Assembly (NCBI GenBank): GCA_913775525.1
Contig: CAJYLH010000023.1
Span: 1-64,000, forward strand
DNA length: 64,000 nt
From: an uncultured Chryseobacterium sp.
Lineage (GTDB): Bacteria; Bacteroidota; Bacteroidia; Flavobacteriales; Weeksellaceae
Reading direction: 5' to 3'
Positions 1 through 9,342 of the stretch are shown in pieces. The notes under the pieces are model-generated. The model was not told the origin of the DNA, searched no databases, and worked only from the letters and a program-made list of their open reading frames with translations. Position numbers and translations under genes: made by a program. Position 1 is the stretch's first letter. Every line of letters starts with the position of its first letter.

Positions 1-268
1 AAGCGGAGAAAAATGTATCGAGAACCGGTGAGTAGCACACAAAAGTGATTCTTTTCAACGAGTTCAATAAACTCCACTTCGTTGCGCACCCGAACAGACG
101 ACAACGGAAATAGATCCCTGACAAACACTGCGGACCCCGTCAGTTCGAGTTTTTTTCGCAGCCAAGCGGAGAAAAATGTATCGAGAACCATTGAGTAGCA
201 GACAAAAGTGTGATCCTTTTCAACAAGTTCCCGATACACTCCACTGCGTTGCGTACCCTAACAGACGG
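1..268. repeat. Imperfect direct repeat, two units of about 105 bp
   Basis: Unit A (1 to about 105) and unit B (164 to about 268) share the opening AAGCGGAGAAAAATGTATCG and stay alignable to the ACAGACG stretch, with scattered substitutions and small indels. The spacer carries TCAGTTCGAGTTTTTTTCGC, a motif of the kind scattered between genes in many flavobacterial genomes. No convincing gene lies in 1-511. An open frame at 210-443 runs through unit B but has no ribosome site and no recognisable domain. Function unknown; probably an intergenic repeat family cut by the window edge. Confidence 0.6.
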
Positions 269-511
269 ACATTCACCAGTGTTATCCATTAGTTTTTTTC
301 AGCATAGGATCGAAATAGATATCAGAAAGTACATAGTTTTACCTTCCCAGTTAATTCATACCTTTCCGCAGAAGGCATACCCATCAAAACTACATCCTGA
401 AAGTGACTACCATAGTCATTGGGTTAGGATTTTTACCGGATAATTTATACCTTTACTCGTCACACTTTTAAAAGATTGGCTGTATCTTTACGGCTCAGAA
501 AAACAAAACAC

Positions 512-934
512 ATGGAACAGAAAATACATCAGGGACGCAACGTCAAACGCTTCAGGGAAATGCTGGGCGTCAAGCAGGAAGCCCTCGCCCTCGACTTAGG
601 CGATGAATGGAACCAAAAGAAAGTTTCCCTCCTGGAACAAAAAGACGTCATCGAAGAAGCGATCCTTCAGAAAATCTCCGAAATACTGCATATTCCCGTA
701 GAGGCATTTCAGAATTTTGATGAGGAACAGGCGATTAATATAATATCAAATACAGTTCATAACAGTGATAATGCTTCAGGTAATTCTTTGTTTAGTTATT
801 ATCCAACTGTAAATCCCATTGAAAAATGGATTGAAGCTCTGGAAGAGATCAAGCGGCTGAATGCGGAGTTGTTAAAGGCTAAGGATGAGCAGATTCGATT
901 GATGGAGAAGTTGATTGAGAATAATAAAGCCTGA
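512..934 (+). CDS. XRE-like helix-turn-helix transcriptional regulator
   Basis: This 140-residue protein has an N-terminal HTH of the XRE/Cro type (residues about 8-60: GRNVKRFREMLGVKQEALA, then KKVSLLEQ as recognition region). A polar linker follows, then a C-terminal charged helix (EEIKRLNAELLKAKDEQIRLM) likely to form a coiled coil for dimerisation. The ATG at 512 is preferred over an upstream TTG at 476, because the HTH begins just after it and the sequence TATCTTTAC around 483-491 looks like a -7 promoter box inside the longer reading. Proteins of this build are common single-gene regulators in Chryseobacterium. The target is unknown. The stop codon lies inside the terminator stem that follows. 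Confidence 0.75.
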   Translation: MEQKIHQGRNVKRFREMLGVKQEALALDLGDEWNQKKVSLLEQKDVIEEAILQKISEILHIPVEAFQNFDEEQAINIISNTVHNSDNASGNSLFSYYPTVNPIEKWIEALEEIKRLNAELLKAKDEQIRLMEKLIENNKA

Positions 935-955
935 GGACTCTCAGGCTTTGGTTTT
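926..955 (+). terminator. Rho-independent terminator of the XRE regulator
   Basis: Perfect 10-bp stem AAAGCCTGAG (926-935) / CTCAGGCTTT (940-949) with loop GACT, followed by GGTTTT. The 5' arm overlaps the last codons and stop of the regulator gene. Confidence 0.8.
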
Positions 956-967
956 AAAATGGCAATG

Positions 968-1105
968 TTATTTTTTGTTGTTAGGGTTTAGCTGTTTCCC
1001 TTTGTTTCCCTGAGTTTGTGCATACTGCTTGTTCACTCCATTAGTTCCTTTGTTAGCATTTTGCATGTTGGAATTGTTTTGTTGTTGTGTCATTTTTGGT
1101 TTCAT
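968..1105 (-). CDS. Small Asn/Gln/Lys-rich hypothetical protein (45 aa)
   Basis: An ATG at 1103-1105 (minus strand) opens a 45-codon frame ending in TAA at 968-970. The product begins MKPKMTQQQNNSNMQNANKG and stays rich in Asn, Gln, Lys and Gly, with no hydrophobic core, so it is probably disordered. An alternative start is Met5. It has no recognised domain. Small proteins of this composition are often annotated as hypothetical in Chryseobacterium, which is my only reason for keeping it. It lies tail-to-tail with the XRE regulator. Confidence 0.45.
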   Translation of the reverse strand: MKPKMTQQQNNSNMQNANKGTNGVNKQYAQTQGNKGKQLNPNNKK

Positions 1106-1179
1106 AATAATTTTGTTTAAAGTTAAAATAATATAATTTGTTACATCATATATAGATCAAAGCAAAGTCCAAAAGACAA

Positions 1180-1213
1180 CAAAAAACGCTTTCCGGAAAC
1201 ATCACGGGAAGCG
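1180..1213 (-). terminator. Terminator of the mcrBC/LytTR end of the island
   Basis: On the minus strand CGCTTCCC (1213-1206) pairs with GGAAAGCG (1194-1187) with one G-U pair, followed by a TTTTTT run. It lies about 35 bases beyond the stop of the LytTR regulator. Confidence 0.7.
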
Positions 1214-1249
1214 TAGGAATAAAAGCTTTTTTCAGAGGAATAAGAGCGG

Positions 1250-2011
1250 TCAGCCAAGAAACCGTCTGATCTCGCTCTGGTAATTTTCGGACACCGGTAA
1301 ATGATGGCTCTTTATCTTACCCCGATCATCATACAGAAAGACCTCAATGGTCTCTGTTTTCTTATGATAACATTTAATATATTTTCTATTTACCCTGAAC
1401 GATTTATGAATGGTAATAAAATGATTCTTCGGCAATCCTTTTTCCTGCATTCTGGAGAAAGAAAAATCGATCAGGTTTTCAGGACTGCGGTTGATGAAAT
1501 GGATCTGCTTGTTATTGGATTCAGAACCGGCCTGTTTGTCGGCACAGAGGTATACAATATCATCCAATGCAATCCTGTTTCCTCTGGTTTTATTGAAATC
1601 AAGATAAACATATTGCAGTTCGGAAAACAAGTGCACTTCCTTTAAAAACCTGCTGAAACTTTTAACGAACTGTTCTCCGGTAAAAGGTTTGGTAATATGG
1701 TCAACACAGATGTCGGCCTCCCTTTTAAGGTCTTCAATATCCTCGATATAATCTGCCGTATTAATGCTTGCGAAAAATACAGGAATTTTAAGTTCCTGAG
1801 CAATCTCCATTCCTGTCATGCTGTCGTTGCCCAGATCCAGATCTGCCACCAGGATATCCGGCTTTACTGTTTTCAGCTGCTCAAAGAAATCTTCCGAACT
1901 TCTGCTTTTCAGTACAATTTCCACATTAGAAATCTTAAGAAGATAGGATTCCAGCTTTTCGAGCTGTTTGGGGTTGTCTTCGAGGAGGGCGAGGGAGTAT
2001 GAATTTGACAT
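1250..2011 (-). CDS. LytTR-family response regulator
   Basis: This is a 253-residue two-domain regulator. The N-terminal REC domain (residues 1-120) has the acidic pair E11/D12, the likely phospho-acceptor D57 in ILVADLDLG, and the conserved lysine in HITKPF (about 108). The C-terminal LytTR domain (about 140-250) shows FITIHKSFRVNRKYI, typical of this DNA-binding fold. No sensor kinase lies next to it. It starts 6 bases after the mcrC stop with no terminator between, so it is probably co-transcribed with mcrBC. Whether it regulates the restriction genes or is a resident gene at the island edge cannot be told from sequence alone. Confidence 0.85.
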   Translation of the reverse strand: MSNSYSLALLEDNPKQLEKLESYLLKISNVEIVLKSRSSEDFFEQLKTVKPDILVADLDLGNDSMTGMEIAQELKIPVFFASINTADYIEDIEDLKREADICVDHITKPFTGEQFVKSFSRFLKEVHLFSELQYVYLDFNKTRGNRIALDDIVYLCADKQAGSESNNKQIHFINRSPENLIDFSFSRMQEKGLPKNHFITIHKSFRVNRKYIKCYHKKTETIEVFLYDDRGKIKSHHLPVSENYQSEIRRFLG

Positions 2012-2017
2012 ATTTAA

Positions 2018-3412
2018 TTATTTTGGATTAGCAGATGACAAGACTTCTAAAGGGACTTCCTGCATATACATTTTTCTGTAAGCTTTTACTTTAGCAACAG
2101 AAGATGGCAAAACAGCTTTATCAAAGTTTTTTAAATCACTATCTATTTCTTCGACATATTGTTCATCACTATCAAGTATCTCCCCTAATCCTTTCGGATA
2201 AATAAAATATACCGGAATGATCTGATCATCAGTAATTCCTAACTCCTCGTAAACACTGTTCAATCTGGAATATCCAGATAGTTGCCTTGCGTCTTCCTTG
2301 GTTGGATTTCCATTTTTGTAACGGGGTTTGTATTTAGCATCGACTACCGCCTTTATCCCATTTTCTTTTTTTTCATTAATGATAAAGTCAAGTTCCTGGT
2401 AATGCTTCTTTTCATGATATTTCACTTCACCAGCTCCGGTAAATCTTTCCCTGAGTTTTTTAAAAACATACAGTTCAAATAATTTACTCATGTCGATCCA
2501 GTGCGGCGGATGTTTTTTGTTATTACCGTTCACACTTCCATAGCTATGGCTTATCAGTTTCAAAATTTGATTTCCCAAGCCGAATGCATTGTTGTAAATC
2601 TTATAAAAGGGATTACTTTCTACTTTCTCATAAGATATAAATTTCTGATAGTTGACCTGTTGAAAAGCAGCAAAATTATAATGTACCAATTCCAATACCT
2701 GAGCTTTGAGAACAGGCTCTAAGTTTCCGGCGTATGAATAAATTACCTGCAAAACATATTTAAGAAACTGATTTTCTTCTGTATCAAAGCCAAATTCCTG
2801 AAAAGAACAGACGGTATGAGTAAGTCGGTGTTTAAAAACATTCTGTTTTAATTGCTGACCGACCAATATTTTACCTTTTACTCTGCTTCTGAGATTCTCA
2901 GTCTTTTGATAATATGATTTCTTTAAGCCCTTTTTAACAATCTGTCTGACTGCCATTAAAAACTGAATGATCAGAAAAGGAGTCAGTTCAACCCTGTGTT
3001 TTGACGGCACTTCAATCCAATCAGAATTGAAATCCACTTCCATCAAACCGTCCAGGTGATTAAAGTTCTCCGGTTCCTGCAATGCTTCAGTCAATATTTT
3101 GGCAAAATCGAGTTGGTAACTATTATTGTTCATCTTCGGTTCAACCAGTACAGGAATATCCCATTCAGGAATATATTGCAATCCGATATAATAGGACGTT
3201 TCAAATTGTAAGAAGTTAATCTGATTTTCTTTTACTTCTGCTGAAACCTTAAAACATACGGCATTTTCATTATTCCTGAAATGAAATGATTTTGGAGTAA
3301 CCAAATCATCTTTCCAATCATAAACTTCCTTCAGATATTCCTGACAACACCCGCTGTAATAAAAATGATTGTGCTCTTTAAGAACCAGTATTTTATTTTC
3401 CAAGATTTTCAA
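2018..3412 (-). CDS. mcrC: McrC-type nuclease subunit of an McrBC restriction system
   Basis: A 464-residue McrC-family protein: N-terminal beta-rich domain that contacts McrB, helical middle, and C-terminal PD-(D/E)XK nuclease. Catalytic candidates are D343 in QELDFII and D359-x-K361 in VVDAKYK. McrC is the cleavage subunit and stimulates the McrB NTPase. Classical McrBC cuts DNA carrying modified cytosines, though the modification read here depends on the McrB N-terminal domain. Its start overlaps the 3' end of mcrB by 20 bases, showing translational coupling. Base composition is AT-rich like the rest of the island. Confidence 0.9.
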   Translation of the reverse strand: MKILENKILVLKEHNHFYYSGCCQEYLKEVYDWKDDLVTPKSFHFRNNENAVCFKVSAEVKENQINFLQFETSYYIGLQYIPEWDIPVLVEPKMNNNSYQLDFAKILTEALQEPENFNHLDGLMEVDFNSDWIEVPSKHRVELTPFLIIQFLMAVRQIVKKGLKKSYYQKTENLRSRVKGKILVGQQLKQNVFKHRLTHTVCSFQEFGFDTEENQFLKYVLQVIYSYAGNLEPVLKAQVLELVHYNFAAFQQVNYQKFISYEKVESNPFYKIYNNAFGLGNQILKLISHSYGSVNGNNKKHPPHWIDMSKLFELYVFKKLRERFTGAGEVKYHEKKHYQELDFIINEKKENGIKAVVDAKYKPRYKNGNPTKEDARQLSGYSRLNSVYEELGITDDQIIPVYFIYPKGLGEILDSDEQYVEEIDSDLKNFDKAVLPSSVAKVKAYRKMYMQEVPLEVLSSANPK

Positions 3413-5492
3413 TTATTTCTAAAGCGGTCGGTTTTAAAATTCCATCCTTCACATATTCCCTGAGGATGGGTTTTATTTCATAATCAAGCCTCAATGTAAA
3501 ATCTATAGGCTGATTGACATCCTTAATCCCATTAGCGTCCTGTTCATAATGCTGAATAAAATAAGAATGGCCTAACCAAACATCTTTCGGTTCAAATTCC
3601 TCTGAAAGATGCTGTGACCTGTTCAATCTGCTTTCTTCAGGTCCATACTCCATTTCCGGATTATAATTTTCAATAAACAGTTCTGATACTTTGGTAAAAA
3701 TATCCTTTTTAAAATCGCTTCCAAGCTCCGTTGTTAAGTTCTTCGGTAAAATATCGACAAATGCAAACCTTCTTCGTATGGCATAATCAATATGCCCGAC
3801 ACTTCGGTCTGCGGTGTTCATGGTACCGATGATGTAAAGGTTAGGCGGTAATACCAATTCTCTGCTTCCTCCAACTTCATACATACTTTCCACTGTTTCT
3901 CCTCTATATTCTAAAGCATAAATTAATTCACCTAAAACAGAAGAAAGATTTGCTCGGTTTATTTCATCTATTATAATAATGTAATTTTTATGTTCTACCT
4001 TTACAGTTTTCTCTTCATAATTATATTGGTCAAAAAATAATTTTAATAGTGCATTGTAATAAGTATATCTGTAATGAGCATGTATAAATTTCTCTTTATC
4101 AAGTTGTTTATTTGAAATTTTCAATTCATTCTGAAGTATCGCTTTTATTAACTTTTTAAATTCAACAAACTTTAAATAACCTGGAGTCTTCCATTTTTCA
4201 GCATATTTAAAATGCGAATCTGTGACATCGAAAATTGTAATATCACCAGAAAGCACAGTTTGATCTTCTGGCAATTTTGCATCAATTTCATTTTTAAATA
4301 CTTCAAATTTTTCATCAATCCAAACTTCTAAATTTGCTTCTCGAGAATCACTTTTACTACCTTTAAAATTTATTAAAGCCTCTTTTGCAAATAATCCGAG
4401 TACTTTATTCACATTTTTATATTCTATTTTTTCACCTTTAGACTCTGCTATAATTCCTCTTACAAAGTCTTCATAAGCATAGCTTGGATGAAACTGTAAG
4501 AGCTTGAATTCCTTATTAAATTTTAAAATATTTGAAAATATAAATTTGGCCACAGCAATTTCATAAGGATGTTGTCCATTGGTATTTGTCAATGCTAAAT
4601 TTTCTCTTATTTCTTTTAATCGTTCGATAATTTTATCAAACTTTGCAAAATTCCCCTTTATTTTACTTTTCTCAGAAATCAAAACAACTTCCTTTTTAGA
4701 GAGATCAATAGTTTTGATTTTATAATAATCTTTCGTTCCGCTTGCGTTTGGAATGCTGTCACCAACATTAATGTAATTAGATATTGTATCGGTATTAATA
4801 TTATCTAAAATAATATTTTTTGCAATCGTTTTTGCTTCTCTGGTTTTCCCCGTTCCCGGAGGACCTTGTAAGATGATTTGTTTTTTATACTTAAGTAATT
4901 TTATTTGTTTTTGCACGCTTTCCATTTGTGTTAATATTTGTTTTCTATTTCTTGTTATCAAATTTTTTTCATTATAAACCAACTTGTAAACCTCTATTTG
5001 TTTATTTAAATCTGTTAATAATTGTTGATAATCAAAATTTTGTATTGAATTATTAGAAACAGGAATTGAATTTCCAAAAAGAATAAACTCTCCTTCTTCC
5101 ATAAAGCCTAAATCACTTTCACTACTTATTATAAAGGAATAACTTGGTAATATTTGATAAATTTTGTCTAATAAATTTTTAAAGGCATTTCCAAAATCAT
5201 TTGCAATCTCTGCAGGATCATCATTATTAAAAGAACCTCTCTGACTATTGATAGCTAAACCATAACCAAGTTTACCATCTCTTAAAAAAATATGATATTG
5301 GATCTCTTTTTTTCCACCTCTGTTATAAACCCACTCAGATTTCTGGTTATCAAATTCTGAAAACAAAATATTATTAGGCAAATTAGTTAATCCCGCTAAA
5401 GATTTTCTAGATTGTCGAAAATCATTTTTAAATTCTTCACCTAAATCATTTTCGATGGTATGGACAAGTTCTTCAAAATTATTAAAAGTCAT
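3393..5492 (-). CDS. mcrB: McrB-type AAA+ motor subunit of an McrBC restriction system
   Basis: A 699-residue protein. Walker A is GPPGTGKT at about 210-217, Walker B is IIIIDEINRAN at about 500, and the McrB signature is MNTADRS with a following arginine-rich RRRFAF. McrB forms a ring that translocates DNA and recruits McrC. The first 190 residues are the presumed DNA-reading domain and resemble the DUF3578-like region (RDGKLGYGLAINSQRG) found in other McrB homologues, rather than the E. coli methylcytosine-binding fold. The substrate modification is therefore open. A long insertion lies between Walker A and B. The upstream 130 bases contain an hsdS tail remnant. Confidence 0.9.
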   Translation of the reverse strand: MTFNNFEELVHTIENDLGEEFKNDFRQSRKSLAGLTNLPNNILFSEFDNQKSEWVYNRGGKKEIQYHIFLRDGKLGYGLAINSQRGSFNNDDPAEIANDFGNAFKNLLDKIYQILPSYSFIISSESDLGFMEEGEFILFGNSIPVSNNSIQNFDYQQLLTDLNKQIEVYKLVYNEKNLITRNRKQILTQMESVQKQIKLLKYKKQIILQGPPGTGKTREAKTIAKNIILDNINTDTISNYINVGDSIPNASGTKDYYKIKTIDLSKKEVVLISEKSKIKGNFAKFDKIIERLKEIRENLALTNTNGQHPYEIAVAKFIFSNILKFNKEFKLLQFHPSYAYEDFVRGIIAESKGEKIEYKNVNKVLGLFAKEALINFKGSKSDSREANLEVWIDEKFEVFKNEIDAKLPEDQTVLSGDITIFDVTDSHFKYAEKWKTPGYLKFVEFKKLIKAILQNELKISNKQLDKEKFIHAHYRYTYYNALLKLFFDQYNYEEKTVKVEHKNYIIIIDEINRANLSSVLGELIYALEYRGETVESMYEVGGSRELVLPPNLYIIGTMNTADRSVGHIDYAIRRRFAFVDILPKNLTTELGSDFKKDIFTKVSELFIENYNPEMEYGPEESRLNRSQHLSEEFEPKDVWLGHSYFIQHYEQDANGIKDVNQPIDFTLRLDYEIKPILREYVKDGILKPTALEIIENLGK

Positions 5493-5525
5493 TATTCAAT
5501 TTTATTAGTTTATTAGTTTTTTTCT

Positions 5526-5624
5526 CTACCCCAACTTCATCTGCCCATTTATCAGCATTGGCAAAAGCCAATCTTGCATCGCAGAAAGTTCTTGGTTTTG
5601 TTTGGAGTTGTTTTTTATATTTTT
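5526..5624 (-). pseudogene. Remnant of an hsdS 3' end (copy 1)
   Basis: Read on the minus strand, this stretch encodes LSAMQDWLLPMLINGQMKL and a stop at 5526-5528. That is the characteristic C-terminus of one HsdS subfamily, in which proteins end ...LRDWLLPMLMNGQV. The frame is open only back to the stop codon of the 160-residue ORF at 5625-5627, so no start or recognition domain remains. The intact hsdS at 10539-11738 ends differently, so this is not a simple duplication of it. Confidence 0.75.
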
Positions 5625-6107
5625 TTAATTAAATAAGCTCGTTGGTTTATCTAAATAAAAAGATTTCCATCCGTCATTTTTTATTTCCTCCTGCCATTGT
5701 TTACGAATAATTTCACTTTTATTGTAAATATCATCCATCCCTTTTTTCCAAGAATTCCATATCCTGTCATCTATTCTTTTTTTAGAATACCAATAATATT
5801 CTTCTGCACAAAGATTAAAATAATCATTGATTTTAAAATTTATAAAAGACTTTTTGTAGTCGCCAAAACTTTCGTCATTTTTTGATTCTAGAAATTTTAC
5901 AACGTCTTCTTCAGAAAAATCTAAAACAAATTGTATTATATCATTCAACTTATCATATCTTGCATTGAATTCCGTAAAAAGCTGTTTTTGCAAATTATCA
6001 TTACTCAATTCTCTTGATAGTTTATTATGACGATAAGCTAAATATGCAGCGACGACGGCCAATATTATTGGTCCAAAACTTTTAGAAAATTCTAGAATTA
6101 AGTCCAT
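5625..6107 (-). CDS. Hypothetical membrane-anchored protein in the restriction island
   Basis: This 160-residue protein starts with a single transmembrane helix (about 12-26, PIILAVVAAYLAYRHNK). A charged helical cytoplasmic region follows, rich in aromatic residues (CAEEYYWYSKKRIDDRIW). Proteins with one N-terminal helix and a soluble tail of this size are common in defence loci, but I recognise no specific family and see no catalytic motif. It sits between two hsdS tail remnants and between hsdR and mcrB, all on one strand, so it may have arrived as cargo. Role unknown. Confidence 0.7.
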   Translation of the reverse strand: MDLILEFSKSFGPIILAVVAAYLAYRHNKLSRELSNDNLQKQLFTEFNARYDKLNDIIQFVLDFSEEDVVKFLESKNDESFGDYKKSFINFKINDYFNLCAEEYYWYSKKRIDDRIWNSWKKGMDDIYNKSEIIRKQWQEEIKNDGWKSFYLDKPTSLFN

Positions 6108-6126
6108 AGTTATTAGTTTTTTTATT

Positions 6127-6216
6127 TTAGTTTTTACTCACCTTCACCTGCCCGTTCATCAGCATCGGTAAAAGCCAATCTCGTAAGGCAGAGAGCTTAT
6201 TATAGTTGATTGTTAA
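6127..6216 (-). pseudogene. Remnant of an hsdS 3' end (copy 2)
   Basis: Read on the minus strand this encodes LSALRDWLLPMLMNGQVKV followed by three residues and TAA at 6127-6129, the typical tail of a type I specificity subunit. The frame is closed upstream by a stop at 6217-6219. It lies 18 bases beyond the hsdR stop. It is similar to the remnant at 5526-5624 in both DNA and protein, so both derive from the same HsdS subfamily. Confidence 0.8.
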
Positions 6217-6234
6217 TTACTATTATCCTACCAT

Positions 6235-9200
6235 CTACAAATTACCTCCTACTTCTTTAAATTTCTCTACAAAAGCTGATATTTTTTGGAAAACACTTTG
6301 CTTCTTCGTTAAATACTGAGGATTAAGAGGACTCATTTTAGGTAAAAGAGCATTGAGTTCCGTACCGTTCTCACTTGCATATTCACGTTTTAATGACGTG
6401 TTAATATATCGTTTAGCTGCATCTTCAATTAGATTTTCATCAGCGATTAATTCCGTAGCTTCATCTTTTAATTTTCCCTGAGCATACGTGTAAAATGCAT
6501 CTAAGATATTAGGCTTACTTTCAATTGAATCCAGTTCTGTATCATTAATGAAATCCACTACTAAACTTTCTTTTGCTCTGTTGCCGATGCTTGCACGAAT
6601 TACTCTTCGGATTTCTTCTATTAAGGCGGCTTTATCTTTATTTTTTTTGTTATGCTCAAAAATCAATTCCAGAATATAATCAAGATTTATTTCCTGAGAT
6701 TTTAATAAATCGATTTCAAAAACCACATCATCCCAATCAATTTTAGATTCTTCCGCTTCTTTTCCGTTTTTCTCCCGGCGCAGCCAGTCACGGATGTCAT
6801 TGTACGTCGACCGGTAATCCTGAATTGTTCTTTCAGGTAATAATTTTATTTTCTGTAATTCTTCAAATTCTTCGTCTGTAACAAAGTTAATTTCTTTAAA
6901 ATTCTGTACTGCTTCTTCATCATTGATATCAATTTTCTGAAGTGCTTTGAGGTGAGTAAACTCATCATAATTCTGAAGAATATTTTCCACTCGTAAATAT
7001 TCTCCGAATAATTTTACAAACTCTTTTTTATCTTTCTCTGTTACAATTTCATCCGGATTTGAAAATTTTTCATTAAGATCTTTTACAATATCGATAAATC
7101 CCCTTCTTGCTGCTCCGTTGGCAACATCCGTAAAACCTTCCAGATATTCTTTGTAGCTTTTTTCAAGAACAACATTTTTTGTATTCTTATCTCCAAATAA
7201 TGTAATAGCATCAATGGTAGCATGTTCTAAATCACGGAAGGTAATAATGTTTCCAAAAGTTTTTGTAGCATCGTAAATACGGTTGGTTCTCGAAAAAGCT
7301 TGCATTAAACCATGATACCGAAGATTTTTATCAACAAATAAGGTATTGAGTGTAGGAGCGTCAAAACCTGTTAAAAACATTCCTACTACGATGATGAGGT
7401 CAACTTCCTTTTCCTTTACACGATTTGCAAGGTCGCGGTAGTAATCCTGAAAACCTTTACCCTCAATTTCAAAAGACATTCTGAACATGGCATTATAATC
7501 GTTGATTGCTTTTGTTAAAAATTCTTTTGCACTACTGTCCATCGCGGTAGGCTCAAAGTTTTCGTCGGGAATTTCCCCAATGGCATTTTGCTCTTCGTTG
7601 GCTGCAAAGGAGAAGATGGTAGCGATTTTTAAAGGCTTTTCTGTATCCTTCTGGAGCTTACTCAGTTCTTCGTAATATAATTTGGCAGCGTCTACACTGT
7701 TAACCGCAAACATGGCATTGAAACCTGTATTGCTGCCGAGTGTTCTGTGAGTTTTGTATTTAAAATTCTGTAAGATATATTGCGAGATTTCTTTAATACG
7801 TGCCGGATGCAGAAAAGCTCTTTTATTTTCCGCAGCAGTCAGCTTTTTTTCATCGACTTCTGTTTCTATATTTCTGAAGTTCGGGCGAACATTATTATAG
7901 TCTACTTTAAATTTCAGAACTTTTTCATCTCTTATGGCATCTGTTATAACATACGAGTGCAGTTCGCGACCGAATACGCTGGCTGTTGTTTCTGCACCTA
8001 AAGCATTTTTAGGAAAAATAGGCGTACCTGTAAACCCGAATTGATAAAACTTTTTAAATTTCTTATTCAGATTTTTTTGGGCTTCGCCGAATTGTGATCG
8101 GTGTGCTTCATCAAAAATAAAAACCACCTGCTTTTGATAGATCTCCAGATCATTTTCGGTTTTCATCAGATTATTAAGCTTCTGTATCGTAGTCACAATA
8201 ATCTTATTGTCATCCTTTTGAATATTTCTTTTTAATCCGGCGGTACTGTCAGAGCCGTTTACGCTGTCAGGGGAAAAGCGCTGATATTCTTTCATAGTCT
8301 GAAAATCCAGATCCTTACGGTCTACCACGAAGAATACCTTATCAATAAAGTCTAATTCAGTCGCCAGGCGAGCCGCCTTAAAACTGGTTAAGGTTTTACC
8401 GGAGCCTGTCGTATGCCAGATATAACCGCCCCCTTCTGTAGTTGACCATTTTTTAGCTTCAAAAGAACTTTTTATTTTCCAAAGCATTCTTTCAGTGGCT
8501 GCAATCTGATACGGCCTCATAATAAGCAAAGTATTATTTACATTAAAAACCGAATACGTTAGCAAAACACTTAATAAAGTCCGTTTCTCAAAAAAAGTGA
8601 GCGTAAAATCTTTAAGGTCTTTGATCAATGAATTATCTGCTTTTGCCCAGTTCATGGTAAAATCAAAACTGTTTTTGTCCCTTTTTACGGTGTTGGCAAA
8701 GTAACGGCTGTCTGTACCGTTGGAGATCACAAATATCTGTAAATATTTAAAAAGCGAATTCTCACTGTTAAAACTTTCTTTGCTGTAACGATGGACCTGA
8801 TTGAAGGCTTCCCTGATGGCTACTCCACGCTTTTTCAGCTCTACCTGCACTAATGGTAAACCATTGACCAAAATGGTAACATCATAACGGTTCGCATGGG
8901 TTCCTTTTAGTTCAAACTGCGATATTACCTGTAATTTATTTCTTGCAATATTTTTTTTATCAACCAGATAAATATTCTGGATGTGCCCGTCATCAAATAC
9001 AAAATCATAGATGTAATTATGGTGCAGCTTTTTTGTTTTATCAATAATCCCTTCGCTGGGCCTGTCCAGATATTCTTCCACAAAACGGGCCCACTCGCCA
9101 TCTGTAAAAACCATACTGTTCAAAGCCTGTAACTGAACTCTCAAATTAGCCAACATGGCTTCATATGTTTTGAGCCCGGAAGGATTTTCATATCCCTGAC

Positions 9201-9342
9201 TGATTAGATCCTGAATAAACTCTCTTTCTAATGCGGTTTCTGTCTGATAACCTGAGGGAGCTTCATGAACGGCTGAGTATTTATTGTAATGTTCTAAAAC
9301 AATGAAATTATTGCATTCTGCGATGGTGTTATACTGTGACAT
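6235..9342 (-). CDS. hsdR: Type I restriction enzyme, R (motor/nuclease) subunit
   Basis: A 1035-residue HsdR. The N-terminal PD-(D/E)XK nuclease shows D154 and E168-x-K170 (VQVELKK), close in position to the type IC enzyme EcoR124I. The superfamily 2 helicase motor follows: Walker A TTGSGKT at about 311-317, DEAH box at about 411-414 ([10 protein letters not shown]), then motif III FGFTGTP and motif VI region QAFSRTNR. A helical C-terminus for docking on the methylase closes the protein. With HsdM and HsdS it translocates and cuts unmethylated DNA. Its start overlaps the anticodon nuclease gene by 14 bases, so translation is coupled. Confidence 0.95.
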   Translation of the reverse strand: MSQYNTIAECNNFIVLEHYNKYSAVHEAPSGYQTETALEREFIQDLISQGYENPSGLKTYEAMLANLRVQLQALNSMVFTDGEWARFVEEYLDRPSEGIIDKTKKLHHNYIYDFVFDDGHIQNIYLVDKKNIARNKLQVISQFELKGTHANRYDVTILVNGLPLVQVELKKRGVAIREAFNQVHRYSKESFNSENSLFKYLQIFVISNGTDSRYFANTVKRDKNSFDFTMNWAKADNSLIKDLKDFTLTFFEKRTLLSVLLTYSVFNVNNTLLIMRPYQIAATERMLWKIKSSFEAKKWSTTEGGGYIWHTTGSGKTLTSFKAARLATELDFIDKVFFVVDRKDLDFQTMKEYQRFSPDSVNGSDSTAGLKRNIQKDDNKIIVTTIQKLNNLMKTENDLEIYQKQVVFIFDEAHRSQFGEAQKNLNKKFKKFYQFGFTGTPIFPKNALGAETTASVFGRELHSYVITDAIRDEKVLKFKVDYNNVRPNFRNIETEVDEKKLTAAENKRAFLHPARIKEISQYILQNFKYKTHRTLGSNTGFNAMFAVNSVDAAKLYYEELSKLQKDTEKPLKIATIFSFAANEEQNAIGEIPDENFEPTAMDSSAKEFLTKAINDYNAMFRMSFEIEGKGFQDYYRDLANRVKEKEVDLIIVVGMFLTGFDAPTLNTLFVDKNLRYHGLMQAFSRTNRIYDATKTFGNIITFRDLEHATIDAITLFGDKNTKNVVLEKSYKEYLEGFTDVANGAARRGFIDIVKDLNEKFSNPDEIVTEKDKKEFVKLFGEYLRVENILQNYDEFTHLKALQKIDINDEEAVQNFKEINFVTDEEFEELQKIKLLPERTIQDYRSTYNDIRDWLRREKNGKEAEESKIDWDDVVFEIDLLKSQEINLDYILELIFEHNKKNKDKAALIEEIRRVIRASIGNRAKESLVVDFINDTELDSIESKPNILDAFYTYAQGKLKDEATELIADENLIEDAAKRYINTSLKREYASENGTELNALLPKMSPLNPQYLTKKQSVFQKISAFVEKFKEVGGNL

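Noticed and set aside
210-443. Plus-strand open frame of 77 codons within the repeat region
   Set aside because: It runs through a degenerate intergenic repeat, has no ribosome site and no recognisable protein features.
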